Shown in pieces: positions 27,532 through 37,017 of a DNA stretch of 64,000 nucleotides. This DNA is from an uncultured Nitrospira sp. (GTDB lineage: Bacteria > Nitrospirota > Nitrospiria > Nitrospirales > Nitrospiraceae). Every line of letters begins with the position of its first letter. Within the stretch, counting starts at the first letter, position 1. Made by a program: the position numbers and the translations under genes. The stretch lies in contig CABVSR010000007.1 in the NCBI GenBank assembly GCA_902500995.1, positions 62,001 through 126,000 on the forward strand. The letters run 5' to 3'. The notes under the pieces are model-generated. The model was given only the letters and a program-made list of their open reading frames with translations. It did not search any database and was not told the origin of the DNA.

Positions 27532-28197
27532 TCACTGGCGGGCAACCGGATGAAGGCGGGTTTTCGCCAGGGAGGTATCGGCAAACATCTCATCGCGAAT
27601 CTGCGCGACGGCCTGACCCAGCGCGCGATTGAGGCGATCGCCGGGATGCACGTCGCTGTTAGGTGTGTAATCTTCGTTGAACGTGGCATGCCCGACATAG
27701 GACCCGATGACCTCGCCTGTGGGCTTGAGCAGGGTCAGTGTGAGATGGATCTCACCGTTGGTCGTATAACTATTCACGCGGAATAGATTGGCAAGCTTGT
27801 TGGAATAGTAGGGGATGAAGGTCCACAGTTTCCGGCGGTCGTGTTCGAAAAACCGGTCGATGCGCCCGGTGAGGATGAGGTCAGGGGCCGGATCGTAGGT
27901 GCTCACGTTCCGGAACACCCGGTGCGCCGCCAATTCCGCCGTTACCTGCTGCGTAATCGATTGCGTCAATTGCGAGGGCGGATGATTCGAATAGTCATCG
28001 GCGACCACGCCATAGTGTGAATGCCCGAAGCGCAGGTCGTCGGCGGCGACAAAGGGGTGCACTTCAACGACGGCATCGATCGTGCGATTGAATTCGGCCG
28101 GAGGCAGCACCAGGTGCGGTTCATAGGTCGTCGAGCAGCCGCCGACCAACACCACGAGCAGCAATACCTGGAGTGTCCTCTGGAGCGCCGTCACCAT
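27532..28197 (-). CDS. Envelope lipoprotein of unknown function
   Basis: 221 residues with a lipoprotein signal (VLLLVVLVGGC, Cys21). The core contains SQLTQSITQQVTAELAAHRVF, ILTGRIDRFFEHD and a GEIHLTLTLLKPTGEVIG strand pattern. These resemble uncharacterised outer-membrane lipoproteins with a LptE/YajG-like layout, but no confident assignment is possible. The stop lies 54 bp from the flavoprotein gene on the other strand (convergent). Confidence 0.75.
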   Translation of the reverse strand: MVTALQRTLQVLLLVVLVGGCSTTYEPHLVLPPAEFNRTIDAVVEVHPFVAADDLRFGHSHYGVVADDYSNHPPSQLTQSITQQVTAELAAHRVFRNVSTYDPAPDLILTGRIDRFFEHDRRKLWTFIPYYSNKLANLFRVNSYTTNGEIHLTLTLLKPTGEVIGSYVGHATFNEDYTPNSDVHPGDRLNRALGQAVAQIRDEMFADTSLAKTRLHPVARQ

Positions 28198-28262
28198 GGC
28201 CTATTGTAAGGCCGGGATGCCGGCTGCACGTAACTAGGTGATTCCCCTGCAGGGCCTATCCG

Positions 28263-28580
28263 TTACTGGTTGTAGAGCAACTTCCGGCATTCGGCCAGAA
28301 TGTAGACGGGCCTCGTGTCCTTGCCGTTCTTATCCGGGTTGTGACCGATCGCCATCCCCGTGATCACCATGCCCGGTGGACATTTCCAATGATCGACCCT
28401 CAGCATCCCGCCCAACCCGAACGCATCCGGGAACCGCCATGAAGTCGGACGTTTTGTTGTCGTATCTCTCTCGATACGGCGCAGCACAATGGGATACGGC
28501 TCGCTCGTCGCCGATGAGCGTTCGATTTGACAGCGCCTGCCTCGACGCGTAGGTTCTGGTCGAACTTTTTTCCCATTCAC
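28263..28580 (-). CDS. Uncertain small protein, possibly a gene remnant
   Basis: A 105-residue frame whose last 47 residues look like a real domain: [19 protein letters not shown] followed by a Cys-containing end ([13 protein letters not shown]). The first half is rich in Arg and Thr, lacks a signal peptide and resembles random translation. The start is only 15 bp from the methyltransferase start on the other strand. A shorter start near 28406 is possible. Could be a remnant of a larger exported protein. Not recognised. Confidence 0.35.
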   Translation of the reverse strand: MNGKKVRPEPTRRGRRCQIERSSATSEPYPIVLRRIERDTTTKRPTSWRFPDAFGLGGMLRVDHWKCPPGMVITGMAIGHNPDKNGKDTRPVYILAECRKLLYNQ

Positions 28581-28595
28581 CGAAAGGACGAGACG

Positions 28596-29609
28596 ATGGC
28601 CGGTCGCCTTGTAGTTCCTAATCGACTGCTGGAACTCGGGTTCGGGTTTTGGGGTTCGAAGACCTTATTGTCGGCGGTGGAGCTCGGTCTGTTCACTGAA
28701 CTCGCAAGACGCTCGCAGGATGCCAAGGCGCTGGCGAAACGGCTGAAGCTCAATCCGCGAAGCGCGCGCGACTTCTTCGACGCCTTGGTCGCTTTGGGGA
28801 TGCTGAAGCGAGTGGGTGTGAAGTATGCCAATACCCCCGAGACCGCCTTATTCCTGGATCGCGCCAAGCCAAGTTATGTCGGCGGCATGCTGGAGATGTG
28901 TAACGCGCGGCTCTATGGATTCTGGGGATCGCTGACCGAAGCGCTGCGCACCGGCCGGCCGCAAAACGAAATCAAAACGGGAGAGGATTTCTTCGGCACG
29001 CTCTATGCGGACCCGCAGCGGCTGGACGGATTTCTCAAAGCGATGACCGGACTGAGTCAGGGAACGGCCCGAGCCATCGCCGCGAAATTTCCGTGGAAAC
29101 GGTATCGCTCGTTTGCCGACATCGGCTGCGCCCAAGGCTGCGTGGCGGTTGAAATCGCCCTGGCGCACCGGCATCTCACCGGCCAGGGGATGGATCTTCC
29201 CGTGGTGCGGCCGGTGTTCGAGGCCTATGTCAAAGCGAAGAAACTGCAGAAGCGCGTGACGTTTCACCCGGGAGACTTTTTCAAGGAGCCCTTGCCTAAG
29301 GTGGAGGTGCTCATCATGGGGCACATCCTGCACGACTGGGATCTGAAGGAGAAGATGATGCTCCTGCGCAAGGCCCATGCGGCGCTGCCCGCCGGCGGCG
29401 CCTTAATTGTGCATGAGGCGCTGATCGATGATGCCCGCAACACGAACGCCTTCGGTTTGTTGATGAGCCTCAATATGCTCATCGAGACCGAGGGCGGTTT
29501 CGATTTCACCGGCGTGGATTGCCGGCAGTGGATGAAGAAAGCCGGTTTCACACGAACCAAGGTCGAAAAACTGGCGGGGCCCGATTCGATGGTGATCGGA
29601 ATCAAATGA
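28596..29609 (+). CDS. SAM-dependent O-methyltransferase (plant COMT/ASMT type)
   Basis: 337 residues. An N-terminal winged-helix/dimerisation region (about 20-95, [19 protein letters not shown]) precedes a class I Rossmann domain. The SAM loop is [10 protein letters not shown] (about 170-180). [19 protein letters not shown] holds the HDW motif characteristic of this O-methyltransferase group. The end carries the [10 protein letters not shown] helix. Methyl transfer to a small hydroxylated molecule is likely; substrate unknown. The ATG at 28596 follows AAAGGACGAG. The frame is open upstream to 28527 but without a site. Confidence 0.85.
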   Translation: MAGRLVVPNRLLELGFGFWGSKTLLSAVELGLFTELARRSQDAKALAKRLKLNPRSARDFFDALVALGMLKRVGVKYANTPETALFLDRAKPSYVGGMLEMCNARLYGFWGSLTEALRTGRPQNEIKTGEDFFGTLYADPQRLDGFLKAMTGLSQGTARAIAAKFPWKRYRSFADIGCAQGCVAVEIALAHRHLTGQGMDLPVVRPVFEAYVKAKKLQKRVTFHPGDFFKEPLPKVEVLIMGHILHDWDLKEKMMLLRKAHAALPAGGALIVHEALIDDARNTNAFGLLMSLNMLIETEGGFDFTGVDCRQWMKKAGFTRTKVEKLAGPDSMVIGIK

Positions 29610-29695
29610 CGCCTGGGTGCCGTCCCCCTCGAATCCATGACCGAACAGGCGAGAGAAGTCTGACTTGCCCGCTTGTCTTCCCGTAAGATGCGGCC

Positions 29696-30493
29696 ATGAA
29701 GCCTCGGACATCCACATGGCCGCTTCCTTCGCAGGATGACTGGTCCACGCCGTTTGCCGAGGTCTTGCTGGAGCAGCTTGATCTCCGCCCGGGGCTGAGC
29801 ATACTCGACATTGCGTCCGGCCATGGCATTCCGGCCTTCTATCTCGCCGACCAGATGGGGCCGACCGGCTCGGTGACCGCCATCGATGCCAACCGCGCCC
29901 AGGTGACCAGCGCGCGCCTGATTCAAGGAGAGGCGCTGCCCTGGTTACGCTTCGAGTGCCTCGACATGCGGGCGCTGCCTGCCGGCTTCCCGATGTTCGA
30001 GCGCATCACCGGCAATCTCTCCGTCATGTTCCTGCGGCCGGACCGGTTTGAGGCGATGCGCCAACTGGTCGATCACCTGAAGCCGGGCGGCCAGCTCGTA
30101 TTGACCTTTCCCTCGCTCGGCACGTTCGATTCAATCTGGCAACGTATCGACCAGGAAATGAGCCGATACGGGCTGACCATCGAGCGTGAACGGTTGGCGG
30201 CGCATGTGGCGGAGCGGCCTTCCGCAGCGGAGGCGCGGGGATGGCTCGAACGGTTGGGGTTGGAACGGATCGTTGCCGTGGAACGGCCGCTGGAGGTGGT
30301 CAGCGGCGACGGCGCGGCGTTTCTACAGCATCCGCTTCTGCGGGGTGGGTTTCTTGACGATGCCTACGAATGTTTCGACGATTTGAAGTTGGCCGAACAG
30401 GTGATGACTCGCGTCTCCCTTGACCTTGATCGCATGCGCCCGTTGCTGGCGCAGCGTTGCGCGATCGGCGGATGGAAGCCGGCCACAGGGTGA
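29696..30493 (+). CDS. Class I SAM-dependent methyltransferase
   Basis: 265 residues. The SAM-binding loop is ILDIASGHGIPAFYLAD (about 35-52). A carboxylate follows the second strand in VTAIDANRAQV, and motif IV is around FERITGNLSVMFL. The C-terminal half is variable and probably binds the substrate. UbiE/small-molecule methyltransferases are similar; the substrate cannot be named. It is downstream of the O-methyltransferase gene and convergent with the TerC gene. Confidence 0.82.
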   Translation: MKPRTSTWPLPSQDDWSTPFAEVLLEQLDLRPGLSILDIASGHGIPAFYLADQMGPTGSVTAIDANRAQVTSARLIQGEALPWLRFECLDMRALPAGFPMFERITGNLSVMFLRPDRFEAMRQLVDHLKPGGQLVLTFPSLGTFDSIWQRIDQEMSRYGLTIERERLAAHVAERPSAAEARGWLERLGLERIVAVERPLEVVSGDGAAFLQHPLLRGGFLDDAYECFDDLKLAEQVMTRVSLDLDRMRPLLAQRCAIGGWKPATG

Positions 30494-30511
30494 ACCAGAC
30501 CTGCCGCTCCA

Positions 30512-31267
30512 TTATGATCGCGGTTCCTCGGCGTAGCGGCTGTGCAGTTTAAGCGGCGCAGCCCGTTTTTTGCGCATGCGGATATTCAGCATCTCGACGG
30601 TCACCGAGAAGGCCATGGAGAAGTAGATGTAGCCTTTGGGCACGTGCACGTCGAAGCCTTCGACCATCAAGGTCACGCCGACCAGAATCAAGAACGACAG
30701 GGCTAAAATTTTGATCGTCGGGTGCGCCTCCACAAAATCGCCGATGGCCTTGGCCGCCATCAGCATCACGACGACGGCCAGGATGATGGCCACCGCCATG
30801 ATCGACACATGCTCGACCAGACCCACCGCCGTAATGACGGAATCCAAGGAGAACACGATATCCAGGAGCGCGATCTGGAAGAGCACCATCCCGAGGCCGG
30901 CCGCTCCCATCGGGCGGTGGCCTTCTTCGACCCCTTCGAGGCTGTTGTGAATTTCATGGGTGGCCTTGGCCATCAGGAACAGCCCGCCCCCGATCAAAAT
31001 GACATCGCGGCCTGAGACGCCGTGACCGAGGATGGTGACCCAGGGCTTCGTCAACCCCATGACCCAGGAAATCGAAAACAGCAACCCCAGCCTGGCCATC
31101 ATCGCAAGGCCCAGTCCCACTCTGCGCGCGACGGCGCGTTGCGATTCCGGCAGGCGGCCGACCAGGACGGAGAGGAAGATGATGTTGTCGATCCCGAGCA
31201 CGATTTCCAGCGCGGTGAGGGTTCCAAGGGCGATCCAAATTTCCGGATTGGCAAGCCAGTCCAACAT
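30512..31267 (-). CDS. TerC-family integral membrane protein
   Basis: 251 residues with seven predicted membrane segments. The family motif LEIVLGIDNIIFLS is near the N-terminus, and DIVFSLDSVITAVG is the internal repeat, each with acidic residues within the membrane. TerC proteins are linked to tellurite resistance, metal export (Mn2+) and co-translational metalation of exported enzymes. ATG at 31267 (MLDWLANPEIW) has GGAG six bases upstream; ATG at 31279 would add four residues. It ends 18 bp from the methyltransferase stop (convergent). Confidence 0.9.
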   Translation of the reverse strand: MLDWLANPEIWIALGTLTALEIVLGIDNIIFLSVLVGRLPESQRAVARRVGLGLAMMARLGLLFSISWVMGLTKPWVTILGHGVSGRDVILIGGGLFLMAKATHEIHNSLEGVEEGHRPMGAAGLGMVLFQIALLDIVFSLDSVITAVGLVEHVSIMAVAIILAVVVMLMAAKAIGDFVEAHPTIKILALSFLILVGVTLMVEGFDVHVPKGYIYFSMAFSVTVEMLNIRMRKKRAAPLKLHSRYAEEPRS

Positions 31268-31482
31268 CAGCGGCTCCATTCGTCTATGAGGGGGCGAGTG
31301 ACTCGATCCGTTAGGCGTGAGGGTGCGGGAACATCACGTCTCGGTGGAGTCTACCGTTCGAGGCAGATTGGCGCAATCAAAACGTGGAGAGTCGTGGGGC
31401 GCAGTCAGACCGGATCCGTGGGCTGACTCGGATGAGCCCGGATGAACAATCGATGAATTGTCGCGGCCGACGAGACCTCTGC

Positions 31483-32334
31483 TCAGGAGGCGCCGCGTTT
31501 CAGAAAGTCGGGCCGGTCCCGGATGGCGACCATCTTCACGAGATCTCTGATGGACAGCACTCCCACGACCTTCTCGTGTTCGGTCACGGCGAGATGGCGA
31601 ATGCGTTTGGCCGCCATGCGTTCACTGGCGTCGCGAATGGTCCGGTTGATATCGATGTCGAGCAAGGGCGAGTTCATGAGCGCGCCGACACGCATCGCCT
31701 CCGGATCGAGCTGATAGGCGAGGAGCTTCCGCACGAGGTCGCCTTCGGTGATGATCCCGACGAGCTCATCCGCCTCGATGACGAATAGCGCGCCGATGTG
31801 CTTGTCGGCCATCCGTTGGGCGGCGGCCATGGCCGTTTCATCGCTGCCGATGGTTTCGATGGCCTTTTGCATGAGGACACTCAGCGGCCGGTACACATTC
31901 GTCAGCGCTTGAACCGGCCCGCCGTCGGCATCCACGAAATGGCGCACGAGGTCGCGGATGGAGATCACGCCCAGCACATCCGTCCCTTCGGTCACGACCA
32001 GGTGCCGCACGTTTTTGCCTTGCATCAGATGACTGGCATCGACCATCGGCCGATCCGGCGTAATCGTGATGAGCGGGCTGCTCATGATATCGGCCATGCT
32101 GGTTCGAGAGGGCACCCGGCCGGATGCCAGCACCTTGGAGACGAGATCCGTTTCGGTCACGATGCCCGCAATGCGGCAATCGTTGTGGGGCCGATCGAAC
32201 GATTCGATCAACACCGAGCCGATGCTCCGTGTCCGCATTTTGGTGGCGACCGTCACCACGGACGTATCCTGAGGAACCACTTCCAACTGCCGGTGCATGT
32301 AATCACTGACGCGCGATCCAGGTGCGGTGGTCAT
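31483..32334 (-). CDS. Four-CBS-domain protein
   Basis: 283 residues built of two CBS pairs. Repeating marks: VTETDLVSKVLASG, VLGVISIRDLVRHFV, LVGIITEGDLVRKLL and VVGVLSIRDLVKMV. CBS pairs sense ATP/AMP/SAM-type nucleotides. There is no effector domain. The ATG at 32334 has AAAGGACAG before it; longer readings lack a site. It lies near the P-type ATPase gene on the same strand, 101 bp beyond its stop. Confidence 0.85.
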   Translation of the reverse strand: MTTAPGSRVSDYMHRQLEVVPQDTSVVTVATKMRTRSIGSVLIESFDRPHNDCRIAGIVTETDLVSKVLASGRVPSRTSMADIMSSPLITITPDRPMVDASHLMQGKNVRHLVVTEGTDVLGVISIRDLVRHFVDADGGPVQALTNVYRPLSVLMQKAIETIGSDETAMAAAQRMADKHIGALFVIEADELVGIITEGDLVRKLLAYQLDPEAMRVGALMNSPLLDIDINRTIRDASERMAAKRIRHLAVTEHEKVVGVLSIRDLVKMVAIRDRPDFLKRGAS

Positions 32335-32434
32335 ACGACTGTCCTTTCTGTGGCAGCTGTGGCTCGGCGACACCGCAGAACCGCTGCCGATGATTCTGTA
32401 CGAAGTGGAATCGTGTCATGCATCCATCATCCCG

Positions 32435-35215
32435 TCAACCTGCCTGCCGCATTCGCAGGCGCCCGGCCAAAGATTTTTTGAATCCGTCCGCCAGCAGCAG
32501 GCCGATCGCTCCCAACGCCAGCGGGCCGAAGATCCAGGCGGGCAATGCGGCCGTACCGATCACGAGATGCCCGAGCGGGCTGTACGTGAGAATCAGCAGG
32601 ATGGCGAGTTCGACCGCGACCCCCACCAGCAGGAGCGGATTGCTCAGCCAGCCGAGCCGGAACGCGGACAAGCGGTCGGACCGGCAGGCGAAGACATTCG
32701 CTACCTGAGCGGCGACGATACCGGCAAAGGTCACGGTTGTGGCTTCTTTATACAGAGCGGAATTCCAGTCCAGGTGCTCTCCCCAGGTCCACCCTTCGCT
32801 GTGCAGGTAGAGGAAAAATCCTCCCATGGCAATGCCGGCCTCGATCATTCCCAGAAACGCATAGGCCCTCAGGAGCACCTCCCGGTTCAAGAGCCGCTCC
32901 GTTCTCGGTCTCGGTGGTTCATCCATGATGCCGCTATGGGGCCGTTCGGCGGCCAGCGCCAAGGCCGGCACCATGTCCGTGCCCAGGTCGACGGCGAGCA
33001 TTTGCGGCACCGTCAGGGCCAGCGGAATCGATGACAAGCCATAGGCGAGATAGGGCACGACTTCCGGCACGTTACTCGCCAAGACGTAGGTCATGAATTT
33101 GCGAATATTGAGAAACACGGCACGGCCCTCTTCGATCGCGCTCACAATCGTGGCAAAGTTGTCGTCGAGCAAAATCATCGACGCCGTTTCCTTTGCCACG
33201 TCCGTGCCGCTTTCCCCCATCGCAATGCCGATATCCGCCAGTTTCAGCGCCGGCGCATCGTTCACCCCGTCGCCGGTGACCGCCACCACTTCGCGCATCT
33301 CCTTCAAGGCCGACACAATCCGCATTTTATGCCGGGGCGCCATGCGGGCGAAGACGGGGTCCGGCTCGCCGGGAGCCGTCGGAGTGAGCAGTTGCCGGAG
33401 TTGCTCATCGTTGAAACGGTCCACCTGCGCCCCTTCGATGACGGGCACGAAACGCCCCGGCTCGGCGACCGGAGACTCCGGTGCCAGGCCGATCCTGCTC
33501 GCGATGGCCAGGGCAGTCATCGGATGATCGCCGGTGATCATGACGACGCGAATTCCGGCCTTCCGGCATTTACGGATCGCCTCCGGCACCTCCCGGTGCG
33601 GTGGGTCCATCATGGCTACAAGCCCGAGAAACGTCAGCCCCTGTTCGAGACTGTCGGCCTCCAGGTCATCGACCCCGCGCTCCACTTCGCGCATGGCCAG
33701 AGCCAGCACTCGGTACGCCTGCCGGGCGAAGGCGTGACTCTGTGCCAGGATCTTTTTTCGCCCGTCGAGGGTGAGCTCCGTAGCGGCCGATGATCCTTGC
33801 TGCCTGGTGCAGCGGGGGAGAATCGACTCCGGCGCCCCTTTGGTGAAGGCCAGTAAACGGCCGTCGCTCCAGTGCAGCGTCGTCATGCGCTTGCGGTCGG
33901 CATCGAAGGGCCACTCGCCCATGCGCCGCAGCGGTGGGCGATGGAGCAACCCATGGTCTGCGGCAAACTCCAGGAGCGCCGTTTCCGTCGGGTCGCCGGC
34001 GACCTGACTGCGGCCATCCGGCCGGCGTGTACGTTTGGCATTGTTGCAATGGATCATCGCGTCGAACAGCGGGCGCCACCGTTCGGCTTCCGCCGCGCTG
34101 ATGAGGCGGTTCCTCGCGAACAGGCAGCCCTCTCGGGATTCGACGATGAGATCATCGACATAGAGCTTGTCGAGGCGCATACGGTTTTCCGTCAGGGTAC
34201 CGGTTTTGTCGGTGCAGATGACGGTGGTACAGCCCAGCGTTTCGACGGCGGCGAGATGTTTGATGAGCGCCTTGCGCTGAGCCATGCGCTGGCTGCCCAT
34301 GGCCAAAGCCAGGGTGACGGTGGGCAGGAGTCCTTCGGGGACGTTGGCGACGATGATGCCGATGCCGAACATGGCGCTGCTCCAGAACCCGAGTCCCATG
34401 CCGATGCCAATGGCGAAAAACCCGAAGCCCATGGCCAGGGACAAGCCGGCCACCACGCGCGTCACCTTCACGATTTCCTGCTGGAGTGGGCTCAAGCCCG
34501 ATTGGACGGAGGTCGCGAGATGGGCAATCTTGCCGAATTCGGTGTTGAGGCCGGTGGCAAAAACCACGGCCTGGCCATGGCCCGACAGGACGGTCGTGCC
34601 GGCGAAAGTGAGGTTAGCGATCTCGAGCGGGTGGCCATCGGTGATGGGCTCGGCCGTTCGCCGCTGCGGGTTCGATTCCCCGGTGAGCGACGAATTATCC
34701 ACGCGCATCCCGCTGACCTCGGTGAGCCGGGCATCCGCGGGCACCTGCTCGCCTTCTTCCAGGACGAGCACGTCGCCGGGCACGAGTTCGCTGCGGGCGA
34801 TCTGCTGCTGTTGCCCGTCTCGAATCACCCAGGCCTTGGCGGGCAACATGCCGCGCAACGTCTGCACTGCTCGCTCGGCCCGATATTCCTGAAAGAACGC
34901 GAACACCGCATTGATGAGGATGACACCGAGGATGGCCCATCCCAGCATCGCCATCCCTTCCCCAGGATGGAGAGTCTCGGCGAGGAAGGCCAAGCCTGCG
35001 GCCAGCCAGAGCAGCAGGGCGAGGAAATGCGTGAACTGACGGGCAAACCGGCCGATGAGCGGCGCGCCCCTCAAGGCCTGCAGACTATTCGGCCCGTATT
35101 TGAGGGATCGTTTGCGTACGTCGTCCTCGGAGAGGCCCTGCGGTGAGGTGGCGAGCGCGCGGAACACCTGGCTGGGCGCCAGGCGGCAGATGTCCAAGGC
35201 TGTCAGCTCAGGCAC
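32435..35215 (-). CDS. P-type cation ATPase, Na+/K+-ATPase-like (P2C-like)
   Basis: 926 residues, full length for the class. The phosphorylated aspartate is D336 in CTDKTGTLTEN; TGES is at 178-181. The TM4 ion-binding stretch reads VANVPEGLLPTVTLA, and the TM5-TM6 region contains SNVPEVVPYL and DLGTDMVPALALA. These three segments match animal Na+/K+- and H+/K+-ATPases (P2C) better than Ca2+ pumps (P2A). The start is GTG at 35215 with GAGGGTGGC upstream. Its start overlaps the stop of the Usp gene by 8 bp, so both form one operon. The ion pumped is inferred to be a monovalent cation but is not shown. The beta subunit of animal pumps is absent. Confidence 0.92.
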   Translation of the reverse strand: MPELTALDICRLAPSQVFRALATSPQGLSEDDVRKRSLKYGPNSLQALRGAPLIGRFARQFTHFLALLLWLAAGLAFLAETLHPGEGMAMLGWAILGVILINAVFAFFQEYRAERAVQTLRGMLPAKAWVIRDGQQQQIARSELVPGDVLVLEEGEQVPADARLTEVSGMRVDNSSLTGESNPQRRTAEPITDGHPLEIANLTFAGTTVLSGHGQAVVFATGLNTEFGKIAHLATSVQSGLSPLQQEIVKVTRVVAGLSLAMGFGFFAIGIGMGLGFWSSAMFGIGIIVANVPEGLLPTVTLALAMGSQRMAQRKALIKHLAAVETLGCTTVICTDKTGTLTENRMRLDKLYVDDLIVESREGCLFARNRLISAAEAERWRPLFDAMIHCNNAKRTRRPDGRSQVAGDPTETALLEFAADHGLLHRPPLRRMGEWPFDADRKRMTTLHWSDGRLLAFTKGAPESILPRCTRQQGSSAATELTLDGRKKILAQSHAFARQAYRVLALAMREVERGVDDLEADSLEQGLTFLGLVAMMDPPHREVPEAIRKCRKAGIRVVMITGDHPMTALAIASRIGLAPESPVAEPGRFVPVIEGAQVDRFNDEQLRQLLTPTAPGEPDPVFARMAPRHKMRIVSALKEMREVVAVTGDGVNDAPALKLADIGIAMGESGTDVAKETASMILLDDNFATIVSAIEEGRAVFLNIRKFMTYVLASNVPEVVPYLAYGLSSIPLALTVPQMLAVDLGTDMVPALALAAERPHSGIMDEPPRPRTERLLNREVLLRAYAFLGMIEAGIAMGGFFLYLHSEGWTWGEHLDWNSALYKEATTVTFAGIVAAQVANVFACRSDRLSAFRLGWLSNPLLLVGVAVELAILLILTYSPLGHLVIGTAALPAWIFGPLALGAIGLLLADGFKKSLAGRLRMRQAG

Positions 35216-36113
35216 GCCACCCTCGCACGATGAGGACCGAGCAGGGCGCGTATTTCAACAAAGTTTCCGAGACGCTCCCCAGCTGCAGCCGTTCGGAACC
35301 GGTCAATCCTCGCGAGCCGGCCACGAGCAGATCGATGTTGGGCGAGGTCGCTTGCCGGAGCAGCGCATCGGTCACATGATCAAACTGCACCTCCGGCGTG
35401 ACTGCATAACCGTCGGCCAGAAAACGGGCGCGCAACCTCTCCACCAGTTGCTCGGCTGCCTGGCGCTTCGGCGCCGAGATCTGTTCCACCTGGTCCCTCG
35501 ACAGGTATTGACTCGCCAGTTCGGTGACGGCCGGCTCGACTACGGACAGGACCGTGACCCTCGCCGTATCCGGGAGGAATTGTCTGCACAGGAAACTACA
35601 GGCGCCTTGCGAATGTTTCGACGTGTCGGCCGCCACGAGGACGTGCGAGAGACTGGTGAGCGGCCGTTTCACCACCAGCACCGGGCAAGGGGCTAAGGCG
35701 CTGACTTTGCGGGAGACACTGCCGAGCAAATAATGTTCGGCATCGCTCAAGCCGCGGGAGCCCACGACGAGCAGGTCGGCTTTCTTGCGTCTGGCGACCT
35801 TCGCGATGGTGTCGGCCACGCGGCCGTAGGCGAGCATCGTGTCGATGGTGGTGCGAGGTTTCGTCGCGGCTTGCTTCAGCGCGGTTTTCGCGAGGCCTTC
35901 GAAGCGGCGCAGCACCTGATCGCCGGCTTTGGTCATGGCGGCGATGGCCTGCTTGGAAACCGACGCAAGTTTGCGCGCGGAAGATTTCAACGATGCGCTG
36001 TCTACGACATGCAGCAGGGTGACGGTATCAGGGGGGCGGCCGGCGACCGCTTCCAGCATTTGTACGCTCCACTTGGCAAATTCCGATCCGTCTACCGCAA
36101 TGACCATCTTCAT
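35208..36113 (-). CDS. Tandem universal stress protein
   Basis: 301 residues, two UspA domains in one chain (about 1-140 and 145-295). Each has the nucleotide-loop form GSRGL(x)9G-S: VVGSRGLSDAEHYLLGSVS in the first, VAGSRGLTGSERLQLGSVS in the second. The N-terminal AVDGS is typical. ATP-binding Usp proteins respond to stress and starvation. ATG at 36113 has GAGGAGCGG nearby. The 8-bp overlap with the downstream ATPase gene suggests that the Usp either senses the energy state for the pump or is simply co-expressed. Confidence 0.9.
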   Translation of the reverse strand: MKMVIAVDGSEFAKWSVQMLEAVAGRPPDTVTLLHVVDSASLKSSARKLASVSKQAIAAMTKAGDQVLRRFEGLAKTALKQAATKPRTTIDTMLAYGRVADTIAKVARRKKADLLVVGSRGLSDAEHYLLGSVSRKVSALAPCPVLVVKRPLTSLSHVLVAADTSKHSQGACSFLCRQFLPDTARVTVLSVVEPAVTELASQYLSRDQVEQISAPKRQAAEQLVERLRARFLADGYAVTPEVQFDHVTDALLRQATSPNIDLLVAGSRGLTGSERLQLGSVSETLLKYAPCSVLIVRGWRA

Positions 36114-36441
36114 CGTTGCCGCTCCTCTGTGGCCTGCTGTCCATTCCGGATGATGGTCTGCATTGGATATGCCTGAACGAGATCGGACTTCAAAGGGGGT
36201 ATTCCGTACGATGCCGCATGCGGGGACGCTCCGGCCCCGCCGGTGGATCATCGCGCTGCGGCGTTTTGCAGCAGTGCCGCCCTCTAGCCTGGGGTAATTG
36301 GCCTCAGTGATGGCGCCAGCGGCAAGCGCTGCGGGGGACGCTGTGATCGGGCGGAGGCCGGCCATGCGCGGTGGCCAAGGTCGAAACGGCCACGTCAGTC
36401 AGGCATCACGATTGCGTGGGCACCGGGTGGGAGGAACCGAC
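36114..36441. other. Divergent intergenic region
   Basis: Between the Usp-ATPase operon and the exported protein gene. No coding frame with a ribosome site is supported. It should carry promoters for both directions; none was assigned with confidence. Confidence 0.45.
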
Positions 36442-36972
36442 ATGGCGCAGAGAGACCTGTTCGGACTGATTGCAGGATGCCTGATCATGACTCTGGGGCT
36501 GGCGGCAGAAGCTGATGCCTCGCCGGTGGTCGCCCACGTGCTTCCCAACGGTGAGGCAATCGAATTGGACATTCCGACGGACATCGGCATCCAGAAGGAG
36601 CAACTCCCGCTGTATCACAGCGGGCTGGTACGGTACTTCAGCGCCGGGATCGGTCATGTCGAGCGGACCGCCGAGTACCCGCCCTTTTCGTTGAAGCTGG
36701 TCTTTACTGCCGGTGGGAAGCCCTTTGTGTCCGGGGTCGCGGTCACGCTTCGTCAGGCGAAAGCAGGAACAGTGGTGACGATTCCGAATGAGCACAATAC
36801 CGGGCCTTGGCTGTTCATCGACCTGCCCGATGGGACCTATGAACTCGCGGCCACCTTGGGGGGTGTCACGCAGCGGGTCAAGGAGATCAAGGTGCGACGA
36901 GGTCATGTGCTCACGCAGCATGTCCGCTGGGCCGAGGACCGGAGTCCCGCCTTACCTGCGCAGGCCGAGTAG
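36442..36972 (+). CDS. Exported protein of unknown function
   Basis: 176 residues with a signal peptide (LIAGCLIMTLGLAAEADAS). The mature chain carries strand-like segments such as PPFSLKLVFTAGGKPFVSGV and GPWLFIDLPDGTYELAATL, as in small beta-sandwich (carboxypeptidase-regulatory-like) folds. The ATG at 36442 follows GGGAGGAACCGAC; the longer frame from 36298 is not used. It lies 45 bp before a CBS gene in the same direction. Family not recognised. Confidence 0.7.
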   Translation: MAQRDLFGLIAGCLIMTLGLAAEADASPVVAHVLPNGEAIELDIPTDIGIQKEQLPLYHSGLVRYFSAGIGHVERTAEYPPFSLKLVFTAGGKPFVSGVAVTLRQAKAGTVVTIPNEHNTGPWLFIDLPDGTYELAATLGGVTQRVKEIKVRRGHVLTQHVRWAEDRSPALPAQAE

Positions 36973-37017
36973 CAGCGAGGTTGTACCGATTTCACGGATC
37001 GATGACGAGGAGGAAGC

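Noticed and set aside
34669-34680. GGTTCGATTCCC, like the T-loop of a tRNA
   Set aside because: It lies inside the P-type ATPase coding sequence and has no matching acceptor, D or anticodon arms around it.
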